From Pirellulales bacterium (GTDB lineage Bacteria > Planctomycetota > Planctomycetia > Pirellulales > JAEUIK01), in the NCBI GenBank assembly GCA_019636335.1, contig JAHBXR010000015.1, forward strand, positions 94,571-158,570: DNA of 64,000 nt. The letters run 5' to 3'. The number at the start of each line of letters is the position of its first letter. The stretch's first letter is position 1. Shown in pieces: positions 27,154 through 35,806 of the stretch. The position numbers were made by a program, and so were the translations under genes. The notes under the pieces are model-generated. The model was not told the origin of the DNA and ran no database searches. It saw only the letters and a list, made by a program, of their open reading frames with translations.

Positions 27154-27827
27154 CACACGACCATCCCATGCTACCTGCCGAACACGACGCCACGACCGCC
27201 AGCAGTGCCCGCGGCCCGGTCGCCTCGGGCAAATACGCCATCGTGACGATCACCGTACTCGCCGTTGGTCTGGCGAGCGCCGCTTTGTATTACCAGTACT
27301 ATTTGCAGCAGCGGCCACTCGAGTTTTGGGGGACGGAGATCGCTCAGCAATTGCTCTCGGCCCCTCAGGTCGAATTGCTACTGCTCGAGCCGGTCGGCGC
27401 GACTCCCGTGGCCGATGGCGAAACGTACAAGTCGGCTGGGCGCACCTGGCGCGTGCGCGAGCAGCGCGACGTCAGCCAAGCTCCCGGCTTCACCCACGTA
27501 CGTCGCAGCCTGATCCTGACAGGCAGCTTTGATTGGGACGCCCCCCGACCCGAGGAGCCGATCGATTGGCGCTATGCTCTGGTTTATCGAAGTGCGGACC
27601 CGTGGTCGCCACAGACGGTGGTCCTCTTTTCGGCCGCGTGCGACGTCATCGAATTGAGCGAGCCCCTTCTTCCCGAGAAGGGAGATAACCGTAGTGCGAG
27701 CGTACTCCCCGTGGCAGATGGACTGCGCGCGTTCCTCGAAGAGCAGGTTTCGGGGGACCAGCCTGCGCCGGAAACGCCAGCGGCCGATGGAGAACCATCG
27801 GCCGCGGCAGAATCGTCCGTACCGTAG
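27150..27827 (+). CDS. Single-pass membrane protein of unknown function
   Basis: A 225-residue protein with one membrane helix (YAIVTITVLAVGLASAALYY, about residues 30-50), a periplasmic domain of about 140 residues rich in beta strands (RRSLILTGSFDWDA, IDWRYALVYRSADPW) and an acidic Pro/Ala tail. I recognise no family. Its start overlaps the CoA-transferase stop by four bases, so the two are co-translated. Confidence 0.65.
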   Translation: MTHDHPMLPAEHDATTASSARGPVASGKYAIVTITVLAVGLASAALYYQYYLQQRPLEFWGTEIAQQLLSAPQVELLLLEPVGATPVADGETYKSAGRTWRVREQRDVSQAPGFTHVRRSLILTGSFDWDAPRPEEPIDWRYALVYRSADPWSPQTVVLFSAACDVIELSEPLLPEKGDNRSASVLPVADGLRAFLEEQVSGDQPAPETPAADGEPSAAAESSVP

Positions 27828-27845
27828 AGGGGCCTGGGGGGTGTG

Positions 27846-28121
27846 TCAGGCAGCCTTGCCCTTGAGGGCTTTGATCTTGGCGCTCAGGCGCGACTTGACC
27901 CGCGCCGCGGCATTCTTGTGAATGATCTTCTTGGCGGCCGTCTGGTCGAGCTTCTTCTGGGTGGCCACGAAGAGGGTCTCGGCGGTGGCCACGTCCTTGG
28001 CGGCGATCGCGGCCGACAGCTTCTTGATCTGTGCCCTCAGCGACGACTTGGCGGCACGATTACGCGCGCGGCGCACGACGTTCTGACGAAGACGCTTCTT
28101 GGCACTCTTGATATTGGGCAT
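27846..28121 (-). CDS. rpsT: 30S ribosomal protein S20
   Basis: A 91-residue three-helix ribosomal protein that binds 16S rRNA. It starts MPNIKSAKKRLRQNVVRRAR, contains KKLDQTAAKKIIHKNAAAR and ends basic, all as in S20. Length is normal. It lies 79 bases behind the TPR gene on the same strand and converges on the membrane-protein gene with 18 bases between stops. Confidence 0.97.
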   Translation of the reverse strand: MPNIKSAKKRLRQNVVRRARNRAAKSSLRAQIKKLSAAIAAKDVATAETLFVATQKKLDQTAAKKIIHKNAAARVKSRLSAKIKALKGKAA

Positions 28122-28200
28122 GGTGGTTCGGGCAGATACTTTTTATGTTTCGGGCCAATGACTTACGACCGTGCCAGACCGCAGTCCGGCCTGTCGCGAA

Positions 28201-29622
28201 TCAGGGATTGTCGCGTAACTCGGCGATTTTGTCCAGTAGGGTTGAAACGTCCTTATAGGCGAAATCCATCCCCGCCAGGGTCGTCAAATACGACTCCGCT
28301 CGGTCCAGGTCCTTGAGGGCCAGGGCCAGGGCCCCGGTGCGGTAGAGGGCCAGCTTCTTGAGATCGGCGTCCATGTCTGAAATCGTATCGACCGCCGCCA
28401 CGTAATTGTTCATGGCCAGCTTGGCCTGGGGGGGCTTGAGGGATTGGAAGCACTCGCCCAGCAGGAGCAGCACCTCCCCCTTGCGGCGAGAGTCCTTCTG
28501 GACGTCCTGCAGATAGGGGATCGCCTCACGCGGCTTGCCCACCTTCTTCAACCGCGTCCCCACCTCGTACTTGAAGCCCAGGTTCGTGGGGTAACGTTCG
28601 GCCCGGGCGGCATAGATCTCGAGCTCGCGCTGGAGCAGTTCTCCCCGGAACTTGCCGTAGAGGGTCTTCGCTTCCTCGGTCTTCTCGCTGCGGAAGCGTT
28701 TTTCGGCCACGCCGACGTTTTCGCGCAAGCGGCGAAGCTGCATGTCCTCGAGCCGCTCGCGGATGTTCACCTCTCCGCCCGAGGCCTCGAGCGCGCGGGC
28801 CAACGTCTGCTCCGCCTCTTCCAGGCGGTTCTGTCCGGCGTAATGCTCGGCCAGTTTGAGGTAATTGCTCGTGTCGGCCGGGTTTTTGGCGATCGCCTTT
28901 TCGAACTGTTTTTCTGGCGTTACCGTCGGGCCGGTCGCTTCGGCGTCCTGGGCATCGACGCGCACGTCTTGCGACGACTCAGCGGTTTCGTAGCGTCCTC
29001 GTTCAATCGTGGACAAGACGGCTAAATCTGCGAGTGCCTTCTTCGCTTCGATGTCGGCCGGCAACGATTTGAGGACGCGCGTAAAGCAGACGGTTGCGTC
29101 TTGGAACATCCCCTGGCGAGCCTTGGCGCGGCCAGCCAGCCGATTGATTTCGGCATCGCTGATGTCGACTTCGAGTGCCGCGTTCAGATAATCGAGCTGC
29201 GCCTTATCGAGTTCGAGCTGCTCGCAGGCCTCGGCGAGGGTCTTCAGTGTACTCGTATCCCAAGGATTCAACTGCAAAAGCTCGACGCCGTTCTCGATCA
29301 TCGCGGCGTAGTTCTTCTGCATGCTCGCTTTCTTCAAGGCCCCCTTGGTGCCTGTCATCTTGACGGCGGCAAACTTGTCTCCCTTTTTGTTGTTGTTGTA
29401 TTTGCGGCGCAAGTTGCCGAGATAGTTCTGCACGTAGATGCTGTTGCCCGGGTCCCCCTTCACGCAGGCCAGGAACATGTCGGTGGCATAGTCGAAATTG
29501 CCCTGCGCGGCGACCTTGCTGCCTTGTTCGAACTGCAACTGAAGTCGACGACGTACTGCGGGGTTCATCGGCTTCCGCTGCTTATCGTCGTCGGGAGTCG
29601 AAGCTGAGACAGCCATGGGCAT
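28201..29622 (-). CDS. TPR-repeat protein
   Basis: A 473-residue soluble protein made of TPR-like helix pairs: AAQGNFDYATDMFLACVKGD, AGRAKARQGMFQDATVCFTR, YLKLAEHYAGQNRLEEAEQT and YEVGTRLKKVGKPREAIPYL. No signal peptide or membrane segment is seen. Such proteins act as interaction scaffolds; nothing here shows the partner. I chose ATG 29622 (MPMAVSAS); the frame upstream is out of the usual start context. The gap to cobA-hemD on the other strand is about 100 bases and serves both promoters. Confidence 0.75.
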   Translation of the reverse strand: MPMAVSASTPDDDKQRKPMNPAVRRRLQLQFEQGSKVAAQGNFDYATDMFLACVKGDPGNSIYVQNYLGNLRRKYNNNKKGDKFAAVKMTGTKGALKKASMQKNYAAMIENGVELLQLNPWDTSTLKTLAEACEQLELDKAQLDYLNAALEVDISDAEINRLAGRAKARQGMFQDATVCFTRVLKSLPADIEAKKALADLAVLSTIERGRYETAESSQDVRVDAQDAEATGPTVTPEKQFEKAIAKNPADTSNYLKLAEHYAGQNRLEEAEQTLARALEASGGEVNIRERLEDMQLRRLRENVGVAEKRFRSEKTEEAKTLYGKFRGELLQRELEIYAARAERYPTNLGFKYEVGTRLKKVGKPREAIPYLQDVQKDSRRKGEVLLLLGECFQSLKPPQAKLAMNNYVAAVDTISDMDADLKKLALYRTGALALALKDLDRAESYLTTLAGMDFAYKDVSTLLDKIAELRDNP

Positions 29623-29718
29623 GAAGAGAAACGCTCGTCCGAAAGCGTTTTGCAGATAGGTGTTCGGTCGATAGACTAGCCTGCGTTCCACTTTATCACA
29701 CGCAGGCGCGAAAGCCAA

Positions 29719-31224
29719 ATGTCGTCGCAGCAGGGAATGGTCTATCTCGTGGGCGCAGGCCCCGGCGATCCAGGGCTCATCACGCTGCGCGGTGTCGAAT
29801 GCCTGGGCCGTGCCGATGTCGTGCTCTACGACTATCTGGTGAATCCGCGCGTGCTCGAGCACGTCGGTCCCGGTGCTGAACTGGTTTGCCTGGGTCGGCA
29901 CGGGCACGGTCGCATCCTCTCGCAAAGCGAGATCAACGAGCGAGCCATCCGCGATGCGCAGACAGGCCGCGTCGTGGTGCGACTCAAGTCGGGCGATCCG
30001 ACGATCTTTGCCCGAGCTGCCGAGGAGATCGGGGCCTTCTTGGCGGCGGGCGTGCCCTTCGAGATCGTGCCCGGCATTACGGCAGCGATGGCCACGGCCA
30101 GCTACGCCGGTATCCCGCTGACCGGCCGAGACCAGGCCTCGGCCATCGCGCTGGTGACCGGTCAGGAAGGGGACGACAAGCAGGGCCTTCCGCTCGATCT
30201 TGCCGCACTAGGAAAGTTTCCCGGAACGCTCGTGTTCTACATGGGGGTGACGACCGCTCCGCACTGGTCGGCCGCCCTCATCGCAGCCGGCAAGAGCCCC
30301 GCAACGCCGGTGGCCGTCGTGCGGCGATGCTCGTGGCCCGATCAGTGGACCCTGCGCACCACGCTCGGTGAGCTTCCGCGGATGCTCACCGAGCACAAGG
30401 TGCGTCCCCCCGTGGTCGCCATCGTGGGCCAAGTCGCGGCGGCGCAGGGGACCACGGGCTGGTTTGCCCGGCGGCCCCTCTTCGGGCGCACCGTGCTCAT
30501 CACTCGTCCGATCGATCAGATCGAGCCGCTGCGCACGAAGCTCGAAGAGCTGGGTGCGCGGACCCTCGTGCAGCCGGCCATCAAAATCGGCAAACCGGCC
30601 GATTGGCGGCGGGTCGACGATGCCATCGCCCGCATCGGCGAGTTCGATTGGCTGGTCTTTTCGAGTGCGAACGGCGTCCGTGCGTTCTTGGATCGCCTGC
30701 TGCAGACCGGCGACATGCGCCGCCTGGCGCGCGCGAAGCTCGCCGCCATCGGCCCTGCCACGGCGGCCGAACTGCGCCGCTACCACCTGCACTGCGACAT
30801 CGAGCCCGAGCAGTATCGGGCCGAATCGCTCGTCGCCGCACTTGCCCCGCAGGCCAAGGGAATGCGATTTCTATTGGCCCGGGCCAGTCGCGGTCGCGAG
30901 GTGTTGCGCGAGGAACTCGAACGAGCCGGCGCCACGGTCGAGCAGGTGGTCGTCTACCGCAGCACGGATGTCGAGGCGGCGGATCCCGAAGTGCTGGCCG
31001 AACTGTCGGCCGGCCGCGTCGACTGGACCACGGCGACGAGTTCGGCGATTGCGCGTTCCATGACAGCCCTGCTGGGGGACCATCTCCGTCAAACTCGCCT
31101 GATTAGTATCAGTCCGCTGACGTCCGAAACGCTGCGGCAGGCCGGTTTCGAGCCGGCGGCCGAGGCCACCGTCTACACGACCGACGGCGTGATCGCGGCC
31201 CTGCTCCGGGCCGAAGCGACGTAG
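29719..31224 (+). CDS. cobA-hemD: Uroporphyrinogen-III C-methyltransferase fused to uroporphyrinogen-III synthase
   Basis: Residues 1 to about 245 are a SUMT (CobA/CysG-type) enzyme: VYLVGAGPGDPGLITLRG, VRLKSGDPTIFARAAEE and VPGITAAMATASYAGIPLT. It uses two SAM to turn uroporphyrinogen III into precorrin-2. Residues about 255-500 are HemD (LFGRTVLITRPIDQIEPLR, WLVFSSANGVRAF and TTATSSAIARSM), which closes the tetrapyrrole ring. The fusion makes the branch compound and methylates it, leading to siroheme or cobalamin. The same fusion is known in other bacteria. Confidence 0.95.
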   Translation: MSSQQGMVYLVGAGPGDPGLITLRGVECLGRADVVLYDYLVNPRVLEHVGPGAELVCLGRHGHGRILSQSEINERAIRDAQTGRVVVRLKSGDPTIFARAAEEIGAFLAAGVPFEIVPGITAAMATASYAGIPLTGRDQASAIALVTGQEGDDKQGLPLDLAALGKFPGTLVFYMGVTTAPHWSAALIAAGKSPATPVAVVRRCSWPDQWTLRTTLGELPRMLTEHKVRPPVVAIVGQVAAAQGTTGWFARRPLFGRTVLITRPIDQIEPLRTKLEELGARTLVQPAIKIGKPADWRRVDDAIARIGEFDWLVFSSANGVRAFLDRLLQTGDMRRLARAKLAAIGPATAAELRRYHLHCDIEPEQYRAESLVAALAPQAKGMRFLLARASRGREVLREELERAGATVEQVVVYRSTDVEAADPEVLAELSAGRVDWTTATSSAIARSMTALLGDHLRQTRLISISPLTSETLRQAGFEPAAEATVYTTDGVIAALLRAEAT

Positions 31225-31402
31225 TTTCTCGACTTGCGCGGCGTGTCGTTTCCAGAATCCGGGCATGTGGCACGACCGAGAAATAGCCCCTGCTTTCCCA
31301 GCCCTCCCATCCGTTTCTTTTCATGGAGGGCGTCAACGGCCCGTGCCGACGAACGTTCATGCAGGCACGCATTATCCGAGCGATCCCCGAGGGCCACCTG
31401 TC

Positions 31403-32242
31403 ATGGCCGAAGAGACACTGGGGGCGACCCTGATCGTCTCCATCGATTTGACGAGCGGACAAAGTCACCACGGCGACAGTCGAATCTCCGACGATCACCT
31501 GGTGAAGAGCCTCGCCCCGCTGATGGCGCGGCATCACGTCTCGGCGACCTGGGGTTTCGCCGATCCGGCACAGTCGCCGGGTCTCGCACGACTGCTCGCG
31601 GTAGCCCCCGATCAGGAAATCGCCCTGCTGGGGGATGTCTCGGCCGAGACGGCCAGTCAGCGTCCCCTCGCCCGTCGCGTGGCCGATGCGGTCGCCCAGG
31701 GGGGCGCGGCCGGATATGCCCTTTCGACGCTCGTGCTGCGACGCACGCTGCTGGGGGATGGCTGGCGCCAGGTGATGCGACAGGGGATCACGGCCGTCAG
31801 TGGCGCGGCGACGGTGCATGACGAGGCGCCGGTATCGAGCACGGCGCCTCGTCGAACCTTGGGCGTAGCGGGCGACGTCGGCCCTCGCGCCATCCGCTAC
31901 GGGCTGTGGGAATTCCCAGCTCAGGCTTGCCTGCCCTGGAAGACCGGCCTCTGGACCTTGGCCACGTCGAGCCTGCGCACACGGCAAGCGATCGATCGCG
32001 CGACGAACGCAGCGGGCGTCGTCCATCTGGCCATCGACGCCGGGGCCTTCTGCGCGGCCGAGCCTCGCGTCCATCGCTGGCTCGATCGCATCCTGGAGCA
32101 CGCGGCGCGCCGACGATCCCAGGAGCGGCTCGAGATTCTTTCCGTGGCCGAATCGGTCTCGCGACTCGCACAAACGCGCCGCGGAGAACCTTCCCGCTCG
32201 ATCCTGCACACCGCCGATCCCGAGCGACCACTGGCGGCTTAG
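31403..32242 (+). CDS. Divergent polysaccharide deacetylase-like protein, probably inactive
   Basis: A 279-residue protein. The order of parts is that of a NodB-type barrel: GATLIVSIDLTSGQ, HLVKSLAPLMARHHVSATWG, then an EIALLGD strand, and finally VHRWLDRILEHAARRRSQER followed by LEILSVAESVSRLA. The metal-binding TFDD and HSxxH motifs are replaced, so deacetylase activity is unlikely. The family assignment is inference. ATG 31403 is chosen because upstream sequence is not protein-like and a longer start would reach into the intergenic region. Confidence 0.5.
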   Translation: MAEETLGATLIVSIDLTSGQSHHGDSRISDDHLVKSLAPLMARHHVSATWGFADPAQSPGLARLLAVAPDQEIALLGDVSAETASQRPLARRVADAVAQGGAAGYALSTLVLRRTLLGDGWRQVMRQGITAVSGAATVHDEAPVSSTAPRRTLGVAGDVGPRAIRYGLWEFPAQACLPWKTGLWTLATSSLRTRQAIDRATNAAGVVHLAIDAGAFCAAEPRVHRWLDRILEHAARRRSQERLEILSVAESVSRLAQTRRGEPSRSILHTADPERPLAA

Positions 32243-32277
32243 TCAGTGGTCAGGGGTTAGTGGTCAGGGATCAGGGG
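32243..32277. repeat. GTGGTCAGGGG repeat, left copy
   Basis: CAGTGGTCAGGGGTTAG followed by TGGTCAGGGATCAGGGGGG, directly behind the stop of the previous gene. An inverted copy lies at 32643-32670, and the pair brackets the small membrane-protein gene. Confidence 0.7.
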
Positions 32278-32305
32278 GGTGCTGGGTGGTGCTTCTTTAT
32301 GCGGG

Positions 32306-32488
32306 CTAGGCTAGTTCGCGGTAGGTCGACCAGCTCATGTAGCCCAGGATGATGGCCGATAGTAGAAAGCCGATATCCATCACCCAACTCGGTCGGCCGA
32401 ACGGGATCTTGATCGCCATATCGAGCACAAAGACTAGCAGCACTAGCCCCGCGACGGCCATTCCAGAGATGGTCAGGGCTTTCGGCAT
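32306..32488 (-). CDS. Small two-helix membrane protein
   Basis: A 60-residue protein: MPKALTISG, a first membrane helix (MAVAGLVLLVFVLDMAIKI), a short loop with FGRPSWVM and a second helix (DIGFLLSAIILGYMSWST). No family is recognised. I chose ATG 32488; the 25 residues before it in frame are not protein-like. The gene lies alone between two inverted copies of a GTGGTCAGGGG repeat. Confidence 0.6.
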   Translation of the reverse strand: MPKALTISGMAVAGLVLLVFVLDMAIKIPFGRPSWVMDIGFLLSAIILGYMSWSTYRELA

Positions 32489-32642
32489 ACGACGATCTGC
32501 TCCTCGAAACGTGGCTGCTGAGTCGACGCGGGGGCGATGCCAGGCTCGATCGAGCCCGTACACCCGCGCTGCGAGCCTTCCAGTATAATTCGCTCGATGT
32601 CGCTGTCACGGGCCGCCCCAACGCGCCGCAGCATATCAAACG

Positions 32643-32670
32643 CCCCCTGCCCCCTGACCACTGACCACTA
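32643..32670. repeat. GTGGTCAGGGG repeat, right (inverted) copy
   Basis: CCCCCTGCCCCCTGACCAC followed by TGACCACTA, the reverse complement of the pattern at 32243-32277. It ends two bases before ATG 32673 of the aminotransferase, so it covers the normal place for that gene's ribosome site. Confidence 0.7.
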
Positions 32671-32672
32671 CT

Positions 32673-33809
32673 ATGACCGCCTGGTGGGAAGACTTCCGCC
32701 GTCAGATGCCCATCACCGAGCGCTGGGCCTATTTCGATCATGCGGCGGTCGCCCCGCTGTCGAAGCCGGCCTACGAGGCGATCGGCCAGTGGTCGCGCGA
32801 GGCGGTGCAAGAGGGCACCACGATCTGGGGAAACTGGAATCGTGCCGTCGAGCGGGCGCGGCGTGCGGCGGCGCGGCTGCTCGGGGCCGACCCGGACGAA
32901 GTCGCCCTGGTTCATAACACCACCGAGGGGATCGGGTTCGTGGCCGAGGGCCTCGACTGGCGCGACGGGGACAACGTCATCACGCTCGACAGCGAGTTCC
33001 CCTCGAACGTCTTTCCCTGGAAGAATCTCGCCACGCGCGGGGTCGAGTGCCGCCTTCTTTCCTGTCAGCAGGAACGGCTCGATCTGGCGACGCTCGAGCA
33101 GGCGATCGACCATCGCACGCGGCTCGTCGCGGTGAGCTGGGTGGGCTATCTCACCGGCTGGCGGAACGATCTCGACGCCCTCGCCGAGCTGGCGCAGCGA
33201 CGCGGTGTGCTCCTTTTCGTCGATGCGATTCAGGGGCTGGGCGTAACGCCGCTGGACGTGCGCGAGACGCCGATCGACTTCCTCGCGGCCGACGGCCACA
33301 AGTGGTTGCTGGGACCGGAAGGGGCCGGCATCTTTTACGTGCGGCGCGAACGACTCGACCAGCTCCGCCCGTTGATGGTGGGCTGGAACAGCGTCGTCCA
33401 GGCTGGCGATTTCACCCGGCTCGACTACGACGTCAAACCGGCCGCTTCGCGCTACGAGGGGGGCTCGCACAATATGGTCGGGCTGCTGGGGCTGGGGGCG
33501 AGCCTCGAGTTGCTTCTTTCTTACGGTCCGCACGCCATCCATGAACGGATCGTCGCCGTAACCGACCTGCTGTGCGAGCGACTGGCGGGCATCGGCGCCG
33601 AGGTCGCCAGCTCGCGCGAGCCTGGCCGCCAGAGCGGTATCGTCAGCTTCTCGCTGCCGGGTCAAGATCCGCAGACCCTCCGCCGCGAGGCGCTCGAGCA
33701 GGGCGTCGTGCTCAACTGCCGGGGCGGCCGCGTGCGGACGAGCCCCCACGCCTACACGAACGAGGCCGATCTCGAGCGCCTGATCGAAACACTCGTCGCC
33801 CCGCGTTGA
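32673..33809 (+). CDS. Class V aminotransferase (cysteine desulfurase-like, PLP-dependent)
   Basis: A 378-residue PLP enzyme. YFDHAAVAPLSKPAYEAI opens the fold, VALVHNTTEGIGFVAEGL binds the cofactor phosphate, VDAIQGLGVTPLDV holds the pyridine Asp, and DFLAADGHKWLLGPEGAG contains the Lys that carries PLP. No active-site Cys loop of the IscS type is visible. Members include kynureninase-like, isopenicillin epimerase-like and sulfur-mobilising enzymes, so the substrate is open. No Shine-Dalgarno is seen because the palindromic repeat abuts the ATG. Confidence 0.85.
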   Translation: MTAWWEDFRRQMPITERWAYFDHAAVAPLSKPAYEAIGQWSREAVQEGTTIWGNWNRAVERARRAAARLLGADPDEVALVHNTTEGIGFVAEGLDWRDGDNVITLDSEFPSNVFPWKNLATRGVECRLLSCQQERLDLATLEQAIDHRTRLVAVSWVGYLTGWRNDLDALAELAQRRGVLLFVDAIQGLGVTPLDVRETPIDFLAADGHKWLLGPEGAGIFYVRRERLDQLRPLMVGWNSVVQAGDFTRLDYDVKPAASRYEGGSHNMVGLLGLGASLELLLSYGPHAIHERIVAVTDLLCERLAGIGAEVASSREPGRQSGIVSFSLPGQDPQTLRREALEQGVVLNCRGGRVRTSPHAYTNEADLERLIETLVAPR

Positions 33810-33948
33810 GGGGAGGCGAAACTGCCGGCGCCGTGCCCACTGCGGTGGGGTGCGACGGCCTGATTCCCCCGCCGATTGCAATTGCCTTCGGCGGCGAACA
33901 TGATGAAGCAGTTGCCTCGCAGGGAATCGCAGGGACTACGCAGCATCC

Positions 33949-34467
33949 ATGTCTGATACGCATCCGCGCATCGCCGTCTATACCGGCTCGTTCGATCCCA
34001 TCACGCTCGGGCACCTCAACGTCATCGAGCGTGGCAGTCGCCTCGTCGACAAGTTGATCGTCGGCATCGGTATCAACACCGGCAAGCAGCCACTGTTCAC
34101 GCCCGACGAGCGTGCCGAGCTGATTCGCCGCACTACCGACCGGCTGGGGAACGTCGAAGTCCGGCAGTTCTCGGGACTGGCGGTCAACTTCGTGCGATCG
34201 GTCCGGGCCCGGGTCATGCTCCGCGGCATCCGCCCCCTCTCTGATATCGACGCCGAGGTGACGATGATGATGGCGAACCGGCAACTCGACCCGGGCATCG
34301 AGACCGTGTTCCTCGTGGCGGACGAAGAGTTCGTCCACGTCTCCAGCTCGCTCGTCAAGGAGATCGCCCCCTTGGCCGGCGACGAAGAACTGGCAAGGTT
34401 CGTACCGCGCGAGATCATCGAGGATCTGCGCCGCAAGATGGGGCTGCTCGACGCACCGAAGGCGTAA
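33949..34467 (+). CDS. coaD: Phosphopantetheine adenylyltransferase
   Basis: Penultimate step of CoA synthesis: transfers AMP from ATP to 4'-phosphopantetheine. The protein is 172 residues, normal length, with AVYTGSFDPITLGHLNVIER (the T/HxGH nucleotidyl-transfer motif), LRGIRPLSDIDAEVTMMMAN and VHVSSSLVKEIA, all in the usual order. It is monocistronic, followed by two palindromic elements and a converging gene. Confidence 0.97.
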   Translation: MSDTHPRIAVYTGSFDPITLGHLNVIERGSRLVDKLIVGIGINTGKQPLFTPDERAELIRRTTDRLGNVEVRQFSGLAVNFVRSVRARVMLRGIRPLSDIDAEVTMMMANRQLDPGIETVFLVADEEFVHVSSSLVKEIAPLAGDEELARFVPREIIEDLRRKMGLLDAPKA

Positions 34468-34513
34468 TTCGCTTCGATGCATTTACCGAGAACGGTCCCT
34501 TTCTCGCGCCATC

Positions 34514-34592
34514 GGGTAGCACGATTTTCCAGAGTTGTCTGCCTGAGTAGAGCGAGTGGGAGTCGGAAAATCGTCCGTGTCGCGCAGCGACC
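34514..34592 (+). repeat. Dispersed structured element, family A, copy 2
   Basis: GGGTAGCACGATTTTCC pairs with GGAAAATCGTCCGTG (perfect 10-bp arms ACGATTTTCC/GGAAAATCGT). The hairpin GTCGC-GCA-GCGAC follows. It lies 46 bases after the coaD stop. Confidence 0.85.
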
Positions 34593-34644
34593 AGAGGATC
34601 GGTGCAGGTCGGAGACTGCGCAACGTGAGGCAACGCTTGTCCTC

Positions 34645-34726
34645 TTGTTGCTGCGCAACACCGACCATTTTGCGACGGTTACCAAACCAGTGTCTCGCCG
34701 GCACCGCAAAATGATCGGTGCTACCC
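34645..34726 (-). repeat. Dispersed structured element, family A, copy 3 (inverted)
   Basis: Read on the minus strand: GGGGTAGCACCGATCATTTT, arms CACCGATCATTTTGCG and CGCAAAATGGTCGGTG, then the hairpin GTTGC-GCA-GCAAC and AAG. The TAG of its conserved GGGGTAGCACC is the stop codon of the epimerase gene 34721-35716. Confidence 0.85.
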
Positions 34727-35716
34727 CGTTCGTAAGCGCTCCGCCCGCCGCCAGGCCGCCACTTCGGCGATGATTTCATCCATCGACCGATTCGGTCGCG
34801 TGCCGAGCAACTGGCTGAGCTTGGTCAGATCGGGCACGCGGGCACGCACGTCCTCGAAGTCGGCGCCATACGCTTGCGCATAGGTCTGAAAGGCGATCGG
34901 CACCTTCGGATCGACGGCCGCCACGATGCGCTGGGCCAGGGCGAGGATCTCGATCGGCTCGTCTCCGCCGATATTGAAGATTTGCCCCACGGCGGCCGGA
35001 TGCGCCATCAACTTCAGCACGTGCGACACGACATCGTGGACGTGGGCAAAGCAGCGTGTCTGCCGGCCGTCGTCGTGGACGATCACCGGTCCACCGTCGA
35101 GCGCGGCGTCGACCATCCGGGGCACGACCATGCCGTAGCGCCCCGTTTGCCGTGGGCCGACAACATTGAAAAACCGCCCCACGACGACGGGCAGACCGAT
35201 CTGCCGATGCAGCCCCAGCACGAGAAACTCATCGATGGCCTTCGACGCCCCATAGGCCCAGCGGGGGCGCGTCGTGGCGCCCAGTACCAGGTCGTCCTCT
35301 TCAGTCCAGCGCGGCTTGGGATTCTTGCCGTACACCTCGCTGGTCGAGGCGAGAAACAGCTTGATGGTCGCGCCCGCGGCGTGCCGCGCGCGGAGCAGAT
35401 CGCAGAGATTGGCCGTTGGGCCGATATTCGTTTCGATCGTGCGGACCGCGTCCTGTGCGATGAGTTCCACACCAACCGCCGCGGCCAGATGATAGACCAC
35501 GTCGATCCCGTCGAGCGACCGCTCGACGAGCGACGTCTGCGCCACGGTACCGCGGACGTAATGAAAGCCAGGGCGCCCCACCAGTGAGGCGAGATTGGCG
35601 GCATTGCCGGTCGACTCGTCGTCGATGACCGTCACCCGGTCGCCACGAGCGAGAAGGGCCTCGGTCAGATGACTGCCGATAAAGCCAGCACCGCCAGTTA
35701 CGAGCACGTTGGCCAC
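34721..35716 (-). CDS. NAD-dependent sugar-nucleotide epimerase/dehydratase
   Basis: A 331-residue extended SDR. VTGGAGFIGSHLTEALLARG binds NAD, FLASTSEVYGKNPKPRW carries the Ser/Thr, and WAYGASKAIDEFLVLG holds the YxxxK pair. FFNVVGPRQTGRYGMVVPRM and the later INIGGDEPIEILAL parts match UDP-glucuronate decarboxylase or GalE-like enzymes; the exact substrate cannot be told. GTG 35716 starts the fold directly. Upstream in-frame sequence to 35779 only translates half of a family B palindrome. The stop codon lies inside a family A element. Confidence 0.85.
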   Translation of the reverse strand: MANVLVTGGAGFIGSHLTEALLARGDRVTVIDDESTGNAANLASLVGRPGFHYVRGTVAQTSLVERSLDGIDVVYHLAAAVGVELIAQDAVRTIETNIGPTANLCDLLRARHAAGATIKLFLASTSEVYGKNPKPRWTEEDDLVLGATTRPRWAYGASKAIDEFLVLGLHRQIGLPVVVGRFFNVVGPRQTGRYGMVVPRMVDAALDGGPVIVHDDGRQTRCFAHVHDVVSHVLKLMAHPAAVGQIFNIGGDEPIEILALAQRIVAAVDPKVPIAFQTYAQAYGADFEDVRARVPDLTKLSQLLGTRPNRSMDEIIAEVAAWRRAERLRTG

Positions 35717-35736
35717 AGAGAGTCGATCCCGAGAAT

Positions 35737-35761
35737 GCACCGGCCGGCGGCCGGTGCCACC
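35737..35761. repeat. Half copy of palindromic element family B
   Basis: CACCGGCC and GGCCGGTG around a GGC loop, followed by CCACC. The right half of family B reads CACAGGCC/GGCCTGTG elsewhere; here one position is changed on both arms (A to C and T to G), so pairing is kept. Confidence 0.65.
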
Positions 35762-35806
35762 TCGCCTAAACTTCCTCACAAGAATTCGCCGCGATCCTCG
35801 ATTCTA

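Noticed and set aside
35717..35779. Longer start for the epimerase including RRGGTGRRPVHSRD
   Set aside because: These residues come from the half palindromic element; the NAD-binding fold begins at GTG 35716.
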